Shown: one piece after another, positions 23,072 to 33,057 of the stretch
How positions within the stretch are numbered: position 1 is the stretch's first letter
Layout of the letters: every line of letters starts with the position of its first letter
Source: CAZSNT01 sp964607765
Lineage (GTDB): Bacteria; Verrucomicrobiota; Lentisphaeria; Oligosphaerales; JABHEG01
Direction: 5' to 3'
Length of the DNA: 44,070 nucleotides
Assembly (NCBI GenBank): GCA_964607765.1
Contig: CAZSNT010000079.1
Location: 1 to 44,070 of the forward strand
Notes under the pieces: generated by a model
What the model saw: only the letters and a program-made list of their open reading frames with translations
Told to the model about the DNA's origin: nothing
The model's database searches: none
Made by a program: the position numbers and the translations under genes

Positions 23072-26000
23072 ATGGCTTCCGGACCGGCGTCTGCGCCGTT
23101 CATTCCCTGGCCATTTCTCAGGACCGAGAGTTTGCTGTCTTTCGTTTCCATTCTATCTCCTGCCGGCAGGTCGTCAGGCCTGAAGCTGCTATCGACGGCC
23201 GTGTCACTGCTGATGACCGCGGCGGCGGCCGCCGAGCCGGGCTGGCTCGTTCCTGAAGCGCCGATCCGGTTCCGTCTGTGGCGAAGTGTGGGCAGCCCGG
23301 CGCGCGGCATCTATTCCGGCGCTCGTTTCAATCCGCCGGCTGCCGCACCGGTGCAGGCGTCGTCCGGATTCGCGGTCCTTGGCACGGCGGACGGGATTGA
23401 CGTGGAGCGTTGTGCGGCCCGTTTCTTCACGGCCGGCGGCCAGGCGTTGGCGGGGCGTTTGATCACATCGGCTCGAGGCGGCGTCTTGAAGGCTGTTTTT
23501 GACTGCTCCGAGACGGCTGCCGTGGTTCATGTGTACCTGTTGCCGGGCGCAGCGGACAGCCAGACGGATTGGGAGCCGGCGACCGGCTTGCTTTGGGAGA
23601 CACGGGGTTGCTCGGCCAAAGGCGTCGAGGGCGTCGTGTCGGCCGCCGCGTTCCGGAAGGCTTGGGACCAGGCCGCTGCGCAGACGGTCGAGACACACGC
23701 CGTTCCGTCCACACTCATCAACCATCTGTTCGAGCGTGCGACCGATGACGCGTTCCTGTGCCGGCTCTCCGGCGCACTGCACGTCGCCAAGTCGGGCAAG
23801 TACGAGTTCTCCACCATTGCCGAGGGCGGCCGGGTGTTTTTGTCGGTGAACGGGCAGCTTGTGTCCACGTTCGATGCGGCCAAGGGCGACAGCCAGACGA
23901 ACACACTGCAGTTCGACTACCCAGCCGGCGGCAAGGGCAAACCCCGTGTTGTTTCGGAGGCTCTTCTGCGGGATCGCAACATGCGCAAGTGGGGGCTGGT
24001 CACCGAGGATATGGAGGCAGGACAGCAGTGGCGGAACCCCAAGTGGCGCAAAGGCCGCAGCGGCGTGATCAAGCTCAACGCCGGTCTGCACCGGATCGAG
24101 CTGTTGCGCGCGGCGCCGCCGGCCGGGAAGCGCGACACCAGTCGCTACGGGCCGCTCTACTGCTCGGCGACCTGGGTGCCGCCCGGCGCCCAGACGCATG
24201 ACGACCGGCGCAACCGGCGCGACCCGCCGATCCCTGCCAGTGCTTTCTCCCCGTTCGCCTCGTTCCGTGCGATTGGCACGGATACGCGAGACGGAACGCC
24301 TGCCGCGGCCATGTTATGGCGCCGGGTCCACGACTACCGGCACAACAGCGGCTGGCGGAATAACCGGCACGTCCTCACTTTGACCACGTTCAAGGCCTTG
24401 GTCGGGGACCTGAGCCCGTCCGTTCGGTGCCGCTGGCTGTTCGACGACGGCGGCGTTGCGGAGGGACGGGAGGCCAGCCACGTCTTTGCCGTGCCCGGCA
24501 TGCACAAAGTCGCGCTCGAACTGCGTGACGGAGATCGATTGCTGAAGAGAGCGATCGCGGAGTGCAGCGTTGATCTGTGCTACGACAAGACCCATGACTG
24601 GGTCGATGCACGACTGCGGGCCGTGTTCAACAGCGCGGTTGTGCACGAACCGTTCTCCCGAACGCCGGTGTCGGTGCTTCCTCGGCTCTACCGCTTTGCT
24701 GAGATGGCCGGCGAGACGCGCTGGCAGAGCCACCTGCAGCATTGCGTTGCACGGCGTGCCGAGGATCTGTTTCCCGACCACTGGATGTTCGGCCTGGACC
24801 TGGTCGCAGCCATGATGCAGCCCGAGTTCTCGAACCACGAGCAGGCCTACGCAGTCTGCCGTGCGGCGCTCAAGCAACTGCCCAGCGACCACGCCGGCCG
24901 CATGACCGCGCGCGTGCTCGCCGCCGCCTATCTCATTCGCGTTGCTGGCCGTATTGAGGACGGCCTCAGGGCACTCGACCCCGTCCCCGTCCTGGATCTG
25001 AGCGGACAGTGGCACGTGGTGTGCGTGCCGGGCGAACCGTTGATTGTGCCGCCGCCCAAGCGCGGCCCCAAGACATTCACATTCAGCCTGCCGAAGGCAG
25101 CGCCTGCGCTCGGTGGTTCGGGAGCCGCCGCGGCGCAGTGGCTCAAGCGCGGCTCAATCGCCTGGCCCGCCATGCTGTCGGCGGAGGACTGTGCCCGACT
25201 CAAGCTCACCGATCGGCAGTCGCAGCAGAGCGTCTGCTTCGTCAGGCGTTTCCGGGGCCCGGAACGGTTCACTGGCCGAGATTTGGCCCTTTGCCTTGGG
25301 CGGCCGCGCGGACACTGCGCGGCGTACCTCAACGGCACGCTTCTCGGCGGCGGCGGCACGGCGTCGACTCCGGACAGGATCACGGGGGCGGGGCTGACTC
25401 TGGCCGTGCCCCGACACGCATTCAAGCCGGGTGCGGAGAATGAACTGATCGTGCGCATAGGCGGTTGTGACTGGCGGCAGCCTGTCGGCATCAACTCGAA
25501 GGCGATCGGCCTCAGCCCGACGGGGGTCAATCTGGATCCCGACCACGTTTCGCTTGCCCACAATCTGCGTGTCGAAGCGTTGCTCGCTCTGGGCAGGGAG
25601 AAGCAGGCACGGGACTACCTGGATCTCGATACGACCCAGACGGAGGCGACGCGCAGACCGCGTACGGCTCTGCGTGATTTCCAGGCGCAGCTGCGGGCTT
25701 CGCTGCGGACAAAGGCTCGGCTCGAGCACGTACGCTCGCTGCTGAGGGATGGTGAGGCCAAGGCTTCGGGGAAGCGACTGCCTGGCGATGCAGCGACCAT
25801 CACGGAATCCGAGTTCTACGACAAGGCACTTAGCGAGCTGAAGCAGGCACTGGGCGAGAACCCCGATCTCCGGTTTGATCCGGACTATCAGCTGCTGCAT
25901 TCGCGCGTGCTCGTTGCGCGCCGGGAATGGCTTCGGGCCCTGTTCACGCTGGACGGGTTGCTGAAGACCGGTTCGCCCCTGATGCAGCAGCGTCCCGACG

Positions 26001-26932
26001 CCCTGGCCGAGAAGGTGCGTGTGCTCACGTTGCTGCGGCGTTTCGACGAGGCCCGGACGCTCTACGCGGAGATGTCGGCAGAGCCGGGCATGAAGTACCA
26101 TGCGGCGCTGGCTGCCGCGGGCGCGTATCTTCAGGCCGCCGCGCTGCAGCGCAGCACGGTCAAGCTGGTGCCGCGTCCGGGCATCCACCTGGCGCCGCCG
26201 ACCATCAGGCTCTCCGTCGACGACCCCGCGGCCAGAATCCGGTACACGTTCGCGGACGCGGATCCGACGGCCGACTCGGATCGCTACATCATACCGATCA
26301 AGCCGCCCGGGCGTGGTCGCCGTGTGCTGCGTGCTCGTGCCTTTGTTCGAGGCAAGCCGGTTGGCCGTGTCGCCTCAGGGCGCTATGACATTCTCCCGGA
26401 CGTGGCGGATCTGTGTGTCCCGGACTTGCCGCTGTGGGCCGTGCCCGCCATGTCGGGGCCGCCTCGGTCGCCGGCGTCGAAGAAGGCGGGCAAACTCGCC
26501 CGCAAACAGCGGGGCAAGACAGACAAGCGCGGTCCGGCAGCGCCGCCGCAGTTGGTGCTGTCGCTTGCGACTGAGGTCTTTGCGGACCGGATCGTAGACG
26601 ACATGGCCGTGCGTGTCCCGATCGACATGCCGTTCACTGTGCCCGTCCCCGACGACTGCAACCGGTTTGTGGCGCTTATGGCAGTCGACCCCGGCTCGGC
26701 GGCACAGTTCAGCGTGCTGGGCGTCACCGCGAAGGACAAGAAGCAGTCGCTGGCCACGGGCACCGTCAGCCGCCACTCGGGCGATGAATCCTACACGGCA
26801 CGCTTCCGCACGATCGACCTGCAGATCCCTGCAAGCGTGACGGCTTTGGCTGTTGAAACGCAGCGACGTGGACCTTCGCGGCGTTCGGTGTATCTTCTAC
26901 GTGCAGGTTTTATGAAAGGAACCAGGAAATGA
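23072..26932 (+). CDS. Large secreted PA14/PKD/jelly-roll multidomain protein
   Basis: About 1286 residues, possibly starting elsewhere: no good ribosome-binding site precedes ATG 23072, and the hydrophobic export segment (LKLLSTAVSLLMTAAAAA) is unusually far in (residues 35-52). Domains suggested by pattern: PA14-like (residues about 235-360, GKYEFSTIAEGGRVFLSVNG and GLHRIELLRAAP), PKD-like (about 450-515, CRWLFDDGGVAEGREASHVF), helical repeats, a GH2-type sugar-binding jelly roll (about 705-815, FRGPERFTGRDLALCLGR), more helical repeats, and a chitobiase-C-terminal-like module (about 1045-1110). No catalytic site is evident. Its stop overlaps the DUF4159 start (ATGA), which ties it to the MoxR cluster as a probable envelope-side partner. 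Confidence 0.65.
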   Translation: MASGPASAPFIPWPFLRTESLLSFVSILSPAGRSSGLKLLSTAVSLLMTAAAAAEPGWLVPEAPIRFRLWRSVGSPARGIYSGARFNPPAAAPVQASSGFAVLGTADGIDVERCAARFFTAGGQALAGRLITSARGGVLKAVFDCSETAAVVHVYLLPGAADSQTDWEPATGLLWETRGCSAKGVEGVVSAAAFRKAWDQAAAQTVETHAVPSTLINHLFERATDDAFLCRLSGALHVAKSGKYEFSTIAEGGRVFLSVNGQLVSTFDAAKGDSQTNTLQFDYPAGGKGKPRVVSEALLRDRNMRKWGLVTEDMEAGQQWRNPKWRKGRSGVIKLNAGLHRIELLRAAPPAGKRDTSRYGPLYCSATWVPPGAQTHDDRRNRRDPPIPASAFSPFASFRAIGTDTRDGTPAAAMLWRRVHDYRHNSGWRNNRHVLTLTTFKALVGDLSPSVRCRWLFDDGGVAEGREASHVFAVPGMHKVALELRDGDRLLKRAIAECSVDLCYDKTHDWVDARLRAVFNSAVVHEPFSRTPVSVLPRLYRFAEMAGETRWQSHLQHCVARRAEDLFPDHWMFGLDLVAAMMQPEFSNHEQAYAVCRAALKQLPSDHAGRMTARVLAAAYLIRVAGRIEDGLRALDPVPVLDLSGQWHVVCVPGEPLIVPPPKRGPKTFTFSLPKAAPALGGSGAAAAQWLKRGSIAWPAMLSAEDCARLKLTDRQSQQSVCFVRRFRGPERFTGRDLALCLGRPRGHCAAYLNGTLLGGGGTASTPDRITGAGLTLAVPRHAFKPGAENELIVRIGGCDWRQPVGINSKAIGLSPTGVNLDPDHVSLAHNLRVEALLALGREKQARDYLDLDTTQTEATRRPRTALRDFQAQLRASLRTKARLEHVRSLLRDGEAKASGKRLPGDAATITESEFYDKALSELKQALGENPDLRFDPDYQLLHSRVLVARREWLRALFTLDGLLKTGSPLMQQRPDALAEKVRVLTLLRRFDEARTLYAEMSAEPGMKYHAALAAAGAYLQAAALQRSTVKLVPRPGIHLAPPTIRLSVDDPAARIRYTFADADPTADSDRYIIPIKPPGRGRRVLRARAFVRGKPVGRVASGRYDILPDVADLCVPDLPLWAVPAMSGPPRSPASKKAGKLARKQRGKTDKRGPAAPPQLVLSLATEVFADRIVDDMAVRVPIDMPFTVPVPDDCNRFVALMAVDPGSAAQFSVLGVTAKDKKQSLATGTVSRHSGDESYTARFRTIDLQIPASVTALAVETQRRGPSRRSVYLLRAGFMKGTRK

Positions 26933-28518
26933 GCACAACGACCCACAGACCCCCGTTGAGCGCCCGGCTCTGGCTCGCATCGTGCCTCGGGCTGATCGCA
27001 GCGCTGTTCGTCACAGCGCCTGTTTACGCCGGTGGCAAGTCGAAGATGAGCGAAGACGCCTGGCTCAAGCTCTACGCCAAGGAGAAGGCACGCAGGAAGA
27101 CGCCGCGGCGCAACGTCTCGTCGGCCGAGACCGTGTCGAAGATTCCGGGCCCGCCCGTTGTCCCGCAGATGAAATCTGAGCGCAAACGCACGCCGCCGCC
27201 GGACCGGTTGATCGGCAAGGTCGTGTGGGGGTTGGACGCGTCGGCCGGAGGCGACAGCGAGGGGCTCAGCGACTGGAACCTGGAAGAGAACGACTGCCTT
27301 GGCCTGGTCAAGAAGCTGAAGGACAGCCCGATCCAGTTGAGCCAGATGTGGCAGAAGGTGCGTCTGGACGAGTTTGACTACAGCCCGCAGACGGTCAAGT
27401 CGCTGTTCTTCAGCGGTGTGCGCAGGATCCGGTTCGATGACAGGACGGCCGCGCGGCTGCGTCAGTATGTGCTGGACGGCGGTTTTATCGTGTTCGATTC
27501 CATCGCGGGTTCGGAGTACTTCGGCGAGTCGGCACGGCAGCTTGGCTTGCAGATGTTCCCGGAATCACGGTGGCGCCGTGTGCCTCCCGACCACCCGCTC
27601 TACCACGTTGTGTACGACACCGAGTCGGCCGCGTTCGGGCGCAATGCGCCGGGCACGAAACCCGTGCACGAGGCCATGTATGTCGGGAGCCGCGTCGGTC
27701 TGCTCCTGTCCAGCTACGGCATGGGCCCGGGCTGGGCGGACAACGATGTGACCAACGAATTGACCGAAGCGGTCTATTACGACAAGGACACCGCCGCGAA
27801 GCTCGGCATCAACCTGGCCGCCTACGTAGTCGGGTACGCGGAAGCGGCGCGCATCGAGGGGCAGCCGGAGGTGTACGGGCACGTGGATGCGCTGCGCCCG
27901 ACCGACGAGTTCGTGTTCGCACAGATCAAGCACAGCGGGTCTTGGAACGTGCATCCCGGCAGCTCCAAGAACCTGCTCCTGGCCATGGCTCGGCACACTG
28001 CCATCCGCGTGAATACGAAACGTGTGGCCGTGACTCTCGGCAAGGATGATCTGGCCGGGTATCCGTTCCTGTACCTCACCGGCTTGGACGATTTCAGCTT
28101 GTCGGACAAGGAAGCGGCCGCGCTGCGCAAGTTCCTGGACAGCGGCGGCCGCCTGCTCATCAACAACGGCCTGGGGCTGTCAGCGTTCCATCAGGCAGTC
28201 CTGCGCGAGCTTCCCAAAGCCCTGAACGGCGCGGAACTCAAGCCGATCCTGCCGACTCACCCCGCGTTGAACGCGCTGCCCGACAACTCGGCGCAGACAG
28301 TCGAGTACAGTCCGGTCGTCGCTCTCAAGCATCCCGAACTCGGGGACAAGCCGGCGCTGCTCGGGGTCTGGTTCGGCAAGGAGCTTCGCGTGATCTACAG
28401 TCCCTACGATCTGGAGGGCGGCTGGCTCGCTGTGGATTTCCCCCTGTTCCGCGGCTACGCGCCGGAGTCCGCAAGCCGCCTGGGTATGAACATCATCGCC
28501 TACGTCATGACGCAGTGA
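26929..28518 (+). CDS. Tandem DUF4159-domain secreted protein
   Basis: 529 residues with a signal peptide (RLWLASCLGLIAALFVTAPVYA, cleavage near 34). Two DUF4159 copies can be seen. Copy one (about 85-290) has VKSLFFSGVRRIRFDDRT, LRQYVLDGGFIVFDSIAGS and PDHPLYHVVY. Copy two (about 320-529) has VFAQIKHSGSWNVHPG, YPFLYLTGLDDFSLSDKEAA, LRKFLDSGGRLLINN and the matching THPALNALP. DUF4159 is a Rossmann/amidotransferase-like domain of unknown role that is often encoded next to MoxR and DUF58 genes in PVC and related phyla. It overlaps the gene before it by 4 nt and lies 16 nt before the FHA-MoxR gene. Confidence 0.8.
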   Translation: MSTTTHRPPLSARLWLASCLGLIAALFVTAPVYAGGKSKMSEDAWLKLYAKEKARRKTPRRNVSSAETVSKIPGPPVVPQMKSERKRTPPPDRLIGKVVWGLDASAGGDSEGLSDWNLEENDCLGLVKKLKDSPIQLSQMWQKVRLDEFDYSPQTVKSLFFSGVRRIRFDDRTAARLRQYVLDGGFIVFDSIAGSEYFGESARQLGLQMFPESRWRRVPPDHPLYHVVYDTESAAFGRNAPGTKPVHEAMYVGSRVGLLLSSYGMGPGWADNDVTNELTEAVYYDKDTAAKLGINLAAYVVGYAEAARIEGQPEVYGHVDALRPTDEFVFAQIKHSGSWNVHPGSSKNLLLAMARHTAIRVNTKRVAVTLGKDDLAGYPFLYLTGLDDFSLSDKEAAALRKFLDSGGRLLINNGLGLSAFHQAVLRELPKALNGAELKPILPTHPALNALPDNSAQTVEYSPVVALKHPELGDKPALLGVWFGKELRVIYSPYDLEGGWLAVDFPLFRGYAPESASRLGMNIIAYVMTQ

Positions 28519-28534
28519 GAGTCGGGAGCACGCC

Positions 28535-29977
<1,443 letters not shown>

Positions 29978-29979
29978 GC

Positions 29980-30882
29980 ATGCCGGACGTAAGTTCCAGA
30001 TACAAGTACCTGCCGGACGAACTGGCGGAGCGGCTGCGTCACGTGCAGGCGCAGATCGCGGTGCGCAAGCAGATGGATGCCGGCATGCAGGGCCTGCACT
30101 CGTCGCCGGCGTTCGGATCGTCGGTCGAGTTTGCGGAGTATCGCGAGTACATCCCGGGCGACCCCATCCAGCGCATCGACTGGCCGGTCTACGCACGCAC
30201 CGACAAGTACGTGATTCGGCGCTACCAGGAAGAGGTCAGCATCCGCACCTACGTGCTCCTGGACATTTCCGAGAGCATGTCGTTCCAGTTGCAGGGCTCC
30301 CGAACGAAGCTCGAGCACGCCTGCTATCTCGCGGCCGGGTTCATGTATCTGATGGTGCGGCAGGGCGACGCCTGCGGGCTGATCACGTTCGACGATCAGA
30401 TTCGGGACCAGTTCGAACTCGCCGGTTCCCTGCCCGGACTGCGCCCCATGCTGGAAGCCATGGAACGCGCCGAGCCGAAGCGCAAGAAAGGCGACATTGC
30501 CGATGTGCTGCACACTGTTGCAGAAATGATACCGGGCCGTGCACTGATCGTGCTGGTTTCGGATTGCCTGCAGGACCCCGCCGACGTGCTGCACGGCATT
30601 CGGCACCTGGACCACGACGGCAAAGCGGTCACCGTGTTCCACGTCCTGGACGAGGGCGAGATGCACCTGCCGGAGAAGGGCTTGGCCGAGCTCATCGAGC
30701 TCGAAACCGGCGAGCGCATGCAGGTCGACTTCTCCGATGTCCGGCAGATCTACGCGGCAAAGGTCAATCGGTTCCTGGATGAATTGCGCATGGGCTGCAC
30801 CAACCTGCGCGCTGACTACATCCTGGCCCCGACCCAGGGCGAAGTCCACGACACGCTGTTCATGAGGAGCCGTGCTCGGTGA
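29980..30882 (+). CDS. DUF58-domain protein
   Basis: 300 residues, cytoplasmic. SSPAFGSSVEFAEYREYIPGDPIQRIDWPVYARTD is split over the two diagnostic blocks of DUF58, and YVIRRYQEEVSIRTYVLLDISESM gives a degenerate VWA metal site (DISES near residue 93). DUF58 proteins are partners of MoxR ATPases in envelope or metal-insertion systems. It is placed between the MoxR gene (2 nt before) and the BatA-like gene (4-nt overlap), the standard order of this operon type. Confidence 0.92.
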   Translation: MPDVSSRYKYLPDELAERLRHVQAQIAVRKQMDAGMQGLHSSPAFGSSVEFAEYREYIPGDPIQRIDWPVYARTDKYVIRRYQEEVSIRTYVLLDISESMSFQLQGSRTKLEHACYLAAGFMYLMVRQGDACGLITFDDQIRDQFELAGSLPGLRPMLEAMERAEPKRKKGDIADVLHTVAEMIPGRALIVLVSDCLQDPADVLHGIRHLDHDGKAVTVFHVLDEGEMHLPEKGLAELIELETGERMQVDFSDVRQIYAAKVNRFLDELRMGCTNLRADYILAPTQGEVHDTLFMRSRAR

Positions 30883-32939
30883 ATCCCGCGTTCCTCAGCA
30901 TGTTGCCGCTCGTTGCGCTCCCGGTCATTTTCCACCTGGTCATGAAACGGGAGCGCGAGACGCGCGTGTTTTCCAGCTTCATGTTTTTCCACCAGATCGA
31001 CCCGAAGATGCGGTCGCGTCGTCAGATCAAGGAGTGGTTGCTGCTTCTGGCCCGGGCGCTGCTGATTCTGTTCATTCTCCTCGCCCTGTGCCGGCCCGTG
31101 ATCCGCAGCGTCACGCTGTCCGCATCGCACGTGGCCGTTGTCGTCGTGCTGGACAATTCCGGGTCCATGGCGGCGCGGACGCGCTCCGGCCGGACCAAGA
31201 TGGAAGCGGCTGTGGAAGGCGCCCGGACCTTGCTCAAATCGCTTGACGACGATGCGGAAGCGGCGATTGAACTGGTTGTTGACGATCCCGCGTTCCCACG
31301 CCGCGAAAGCCTGACCTCGAACGTGCAGGATCTGCTTCGCTCCCTGGCGCAGGTGAAGGCCACGGAAGCGACAGGCAGCGCCGGCGTGGCCCTGCACCGG
31401 GCCGCGGAGAAACTCAGTCATCTGCAGAGCGGCGGCGCGATCCACGTGTTCTCGGACGCGCAGGCGGCGGAGTGGACGGCCGAACCCGTTCCCGAGGACA
31501 CCTTGCCCTGGCACGTGGACGTAGTCGTGCACCGGATCGCGACCGACTCGGCTCCCGGCCCGAACGTGACGGTAAACGACATTGTGTTGCCCGAGGAACG
31601 TCTGCTGCAGAACCGCCCTTACACCTTCCTCGTCAGCCTCGCGAACTCGGGCACGGAAGCGCTGGACGTGCAGCTCAACACGGTGGACGATGCAGGCAGC
31701 AGCAACGTATACGCGACCTTGGTGCCTGCCGGGGCGGCGAACCACATTGTGCCGATCACCGTGCGGGCGGATGATGCGGGCTTCCACTGGGTGAACGTGA
31801 GGGTGGACGGCGATGGTTTCACTGCCGACAACCGGGCCGGCGCGGGCTTCATGTGCGAGCAGCGCGCCAGGGTGGCTCTGGCAGGGACAGCCGCCGACTT
31901 CGGCGCGCTCACCTACGCGATTTCACCGTGGGGCGACGGACGATTCACCTCCCTGGTCCCGGAACTCGTCGAGCCCGGCAAGCTCGAGTCGTACCTGGCG
32001 GTCAGCGCCCCGGTACTCGTGGTTGTCCCTTGGGATGTACTGTTCGCGCGCGCAACGGCCGAGTCATCGTGGGGTCGCACGTTGCGGGAGTTTGTCCAGG
32101 GCGGCGGCGCCATGCTCCTGGTTCCCGCGTTGACGCGGCGAACGGATCCGGGGACGGCCCCCGACTGGGTGGGAGCCGTGCTGCAGGAGCGGCAAATGCA
32201 CGTGGAGGCGAGCGCGGCTCTCACCGTCACGGGCGCCCGGCACGAGCTTTGGCGGGACATGCGTGACGATGCCGGACGCATCGCCTTGGAGAACATCGAT
32301 GCCACGATCTGTCACCATCTGGAGCTCGCGCCGGAGTATGAGCCGCTGCTGCAGGCCGAACAGGGCACGGCTGTTCTGGCCGGGCGCCGGTCCGGGACCG
32401 GCCACATCTACGTCAGCGGCCTGGCCGTGGATCGGAGCTGGACGAACCTGCCGCTTTCGCCCGGCAGCATGGTCATGATCCAGACCATGGCAACCAGCGG
32501 CAGCGCCGGACCACAGCGCCAGCTCTATTTCCTGCGTGCCGGCGAACGCCTCGTCGCGCTGCCGACCGCCGCGGAGGAGGTCGAGATTGTCTCCCTGATC
32601 GGTAACCCCATGAACTGGCGTGGGCAGCTGCGCTACGCCCCGGATTTCCCCTGGGCCGGCGTGTACACCGTGAAAGCGGGGCAGGAGCGCTTCCTGGTAT
32701 CGGTCCGTGCTTCCGCTCTGGAGGCGGATAACGAGTTCGTGACGGGTGAGAAGATCCCGATCTTCGGCGCGCGCGAGCACCGTGTGAGTGAACTCGAGAA
32801 TCCCGATCAGCTGCAGCGCGAACTCGAAGCCGGGCGCGCGGGACTCGAGCTGTTTGTGCCATTCCTCGTTCTTGCTGTTCTGGCCATGGCCGCCGAAGGC
32901 TGGCTGGCCAATCCGCCGCCGCGGAAGGAGGCCGGGTGA
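30879..32939 (+). CDS. BatA-like membrane protein with VWA domain
   Basis: 686 residues, starting at GTG 30879, which overlaps the DUF58 stop (GTGA). Residues 1-22 and about 52-72 are membrane segments of the BatA N-terminal type (LPLVALPVIFHLVMKRERETRVFSS, EWLLLLARALLILFILLALC, each a family block). A VWA domain follows with a full MIDAS motif DNSGS (Asp92, Ser94, Ser96). Residues about 220-640 form beta-rich and amidotransferase-like regions facing outward. A final hydrophobic segment, LFVPFLVLAVLAMAAEGWLA, lies near 660-680. It should be remodelled by the FHA-MoxR ATPase. Ligand unknown. Confidence 0.88.
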   Translation: MNPAFLSMLPLVALPVIFHLVMKRERETRVFSSFMFFHQIDPKMRSRRQIKEWLLLLARALLILFILLALCRPVIRSVTLSASHVAVVVVLDNSGSMAARTRSGRTKMEAAVEGARTLLKSLDDDAEAAIELVVDDPAFPRRESLTSNVQDLLRSLAQVKATEATGSAGVALHRAAEKLSHLQSGGAIHVFSDAQAAEWTAEPVPEDTLPWHVDVVVHRIATDSAPGPNVTVNDIVLPEERLLQNRPYTFLVSLANSGTEALDVQLNTVDDAGSSNVYATLVPAGAANHIVPITVRADDAGFHWVNVRVDGDGFTADNRAGAGFMCEQRARVALAGTAADFGALTYAISPWGDGRFTSLVPELVEPGKLESYLAVSAPVLVVVPWDVLFARATAESSWGRTLREFVQGGGAMLLVPALTRRTDPGTAPDWVGAVLQERQMHVEASAALTVTGARHELWRDMRDDAGRIALENIDATICHHLELAPEYEPLLQAEQGTAVLAGRRSGTGHIYVSGLAVDRSWTNLPLSPGSMVMIQTMATSGSAGPQRQLYFLRAGERLVALPTAAEEVEIVSLIGNPMNWRGQLRYAPDFPWAGVYTVKAGQERFLVSVRASALEADNEFVTGEKIPIFGAREHRVSELENPDQLQRELEAGRAGLELFVPFLVLAVLAMAAEGWLANPPPRKEAG

Positions 32940-32972
32940 TGGGCGGGGCGGCCGAATCCGGAGTCCGGAGCT

Positions 32973-33029
32973 CGATTGCCGTCGATGGCAGTCGACACCG
33001 AGTCGCGAGGTCACGAAGTCACGAAGTCA
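32973..33029 (+). repeat. Short repeats in the BatA-VWA gap
   Basis: CGATTGCCGT and CGATGGCAGT (32973-32992) match the 10-bp unit of the minisatellite at 37061-37497. They are followed by tandem TCACGAAG octamers (about 33011-33026). The gap 32940-33057 breaks an otherwise tightly overlapping operon. Confidence 0.6.
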
Positions 33030-33057
33030 ACATGCTGAAGCGGTGGACCAAGGAACT

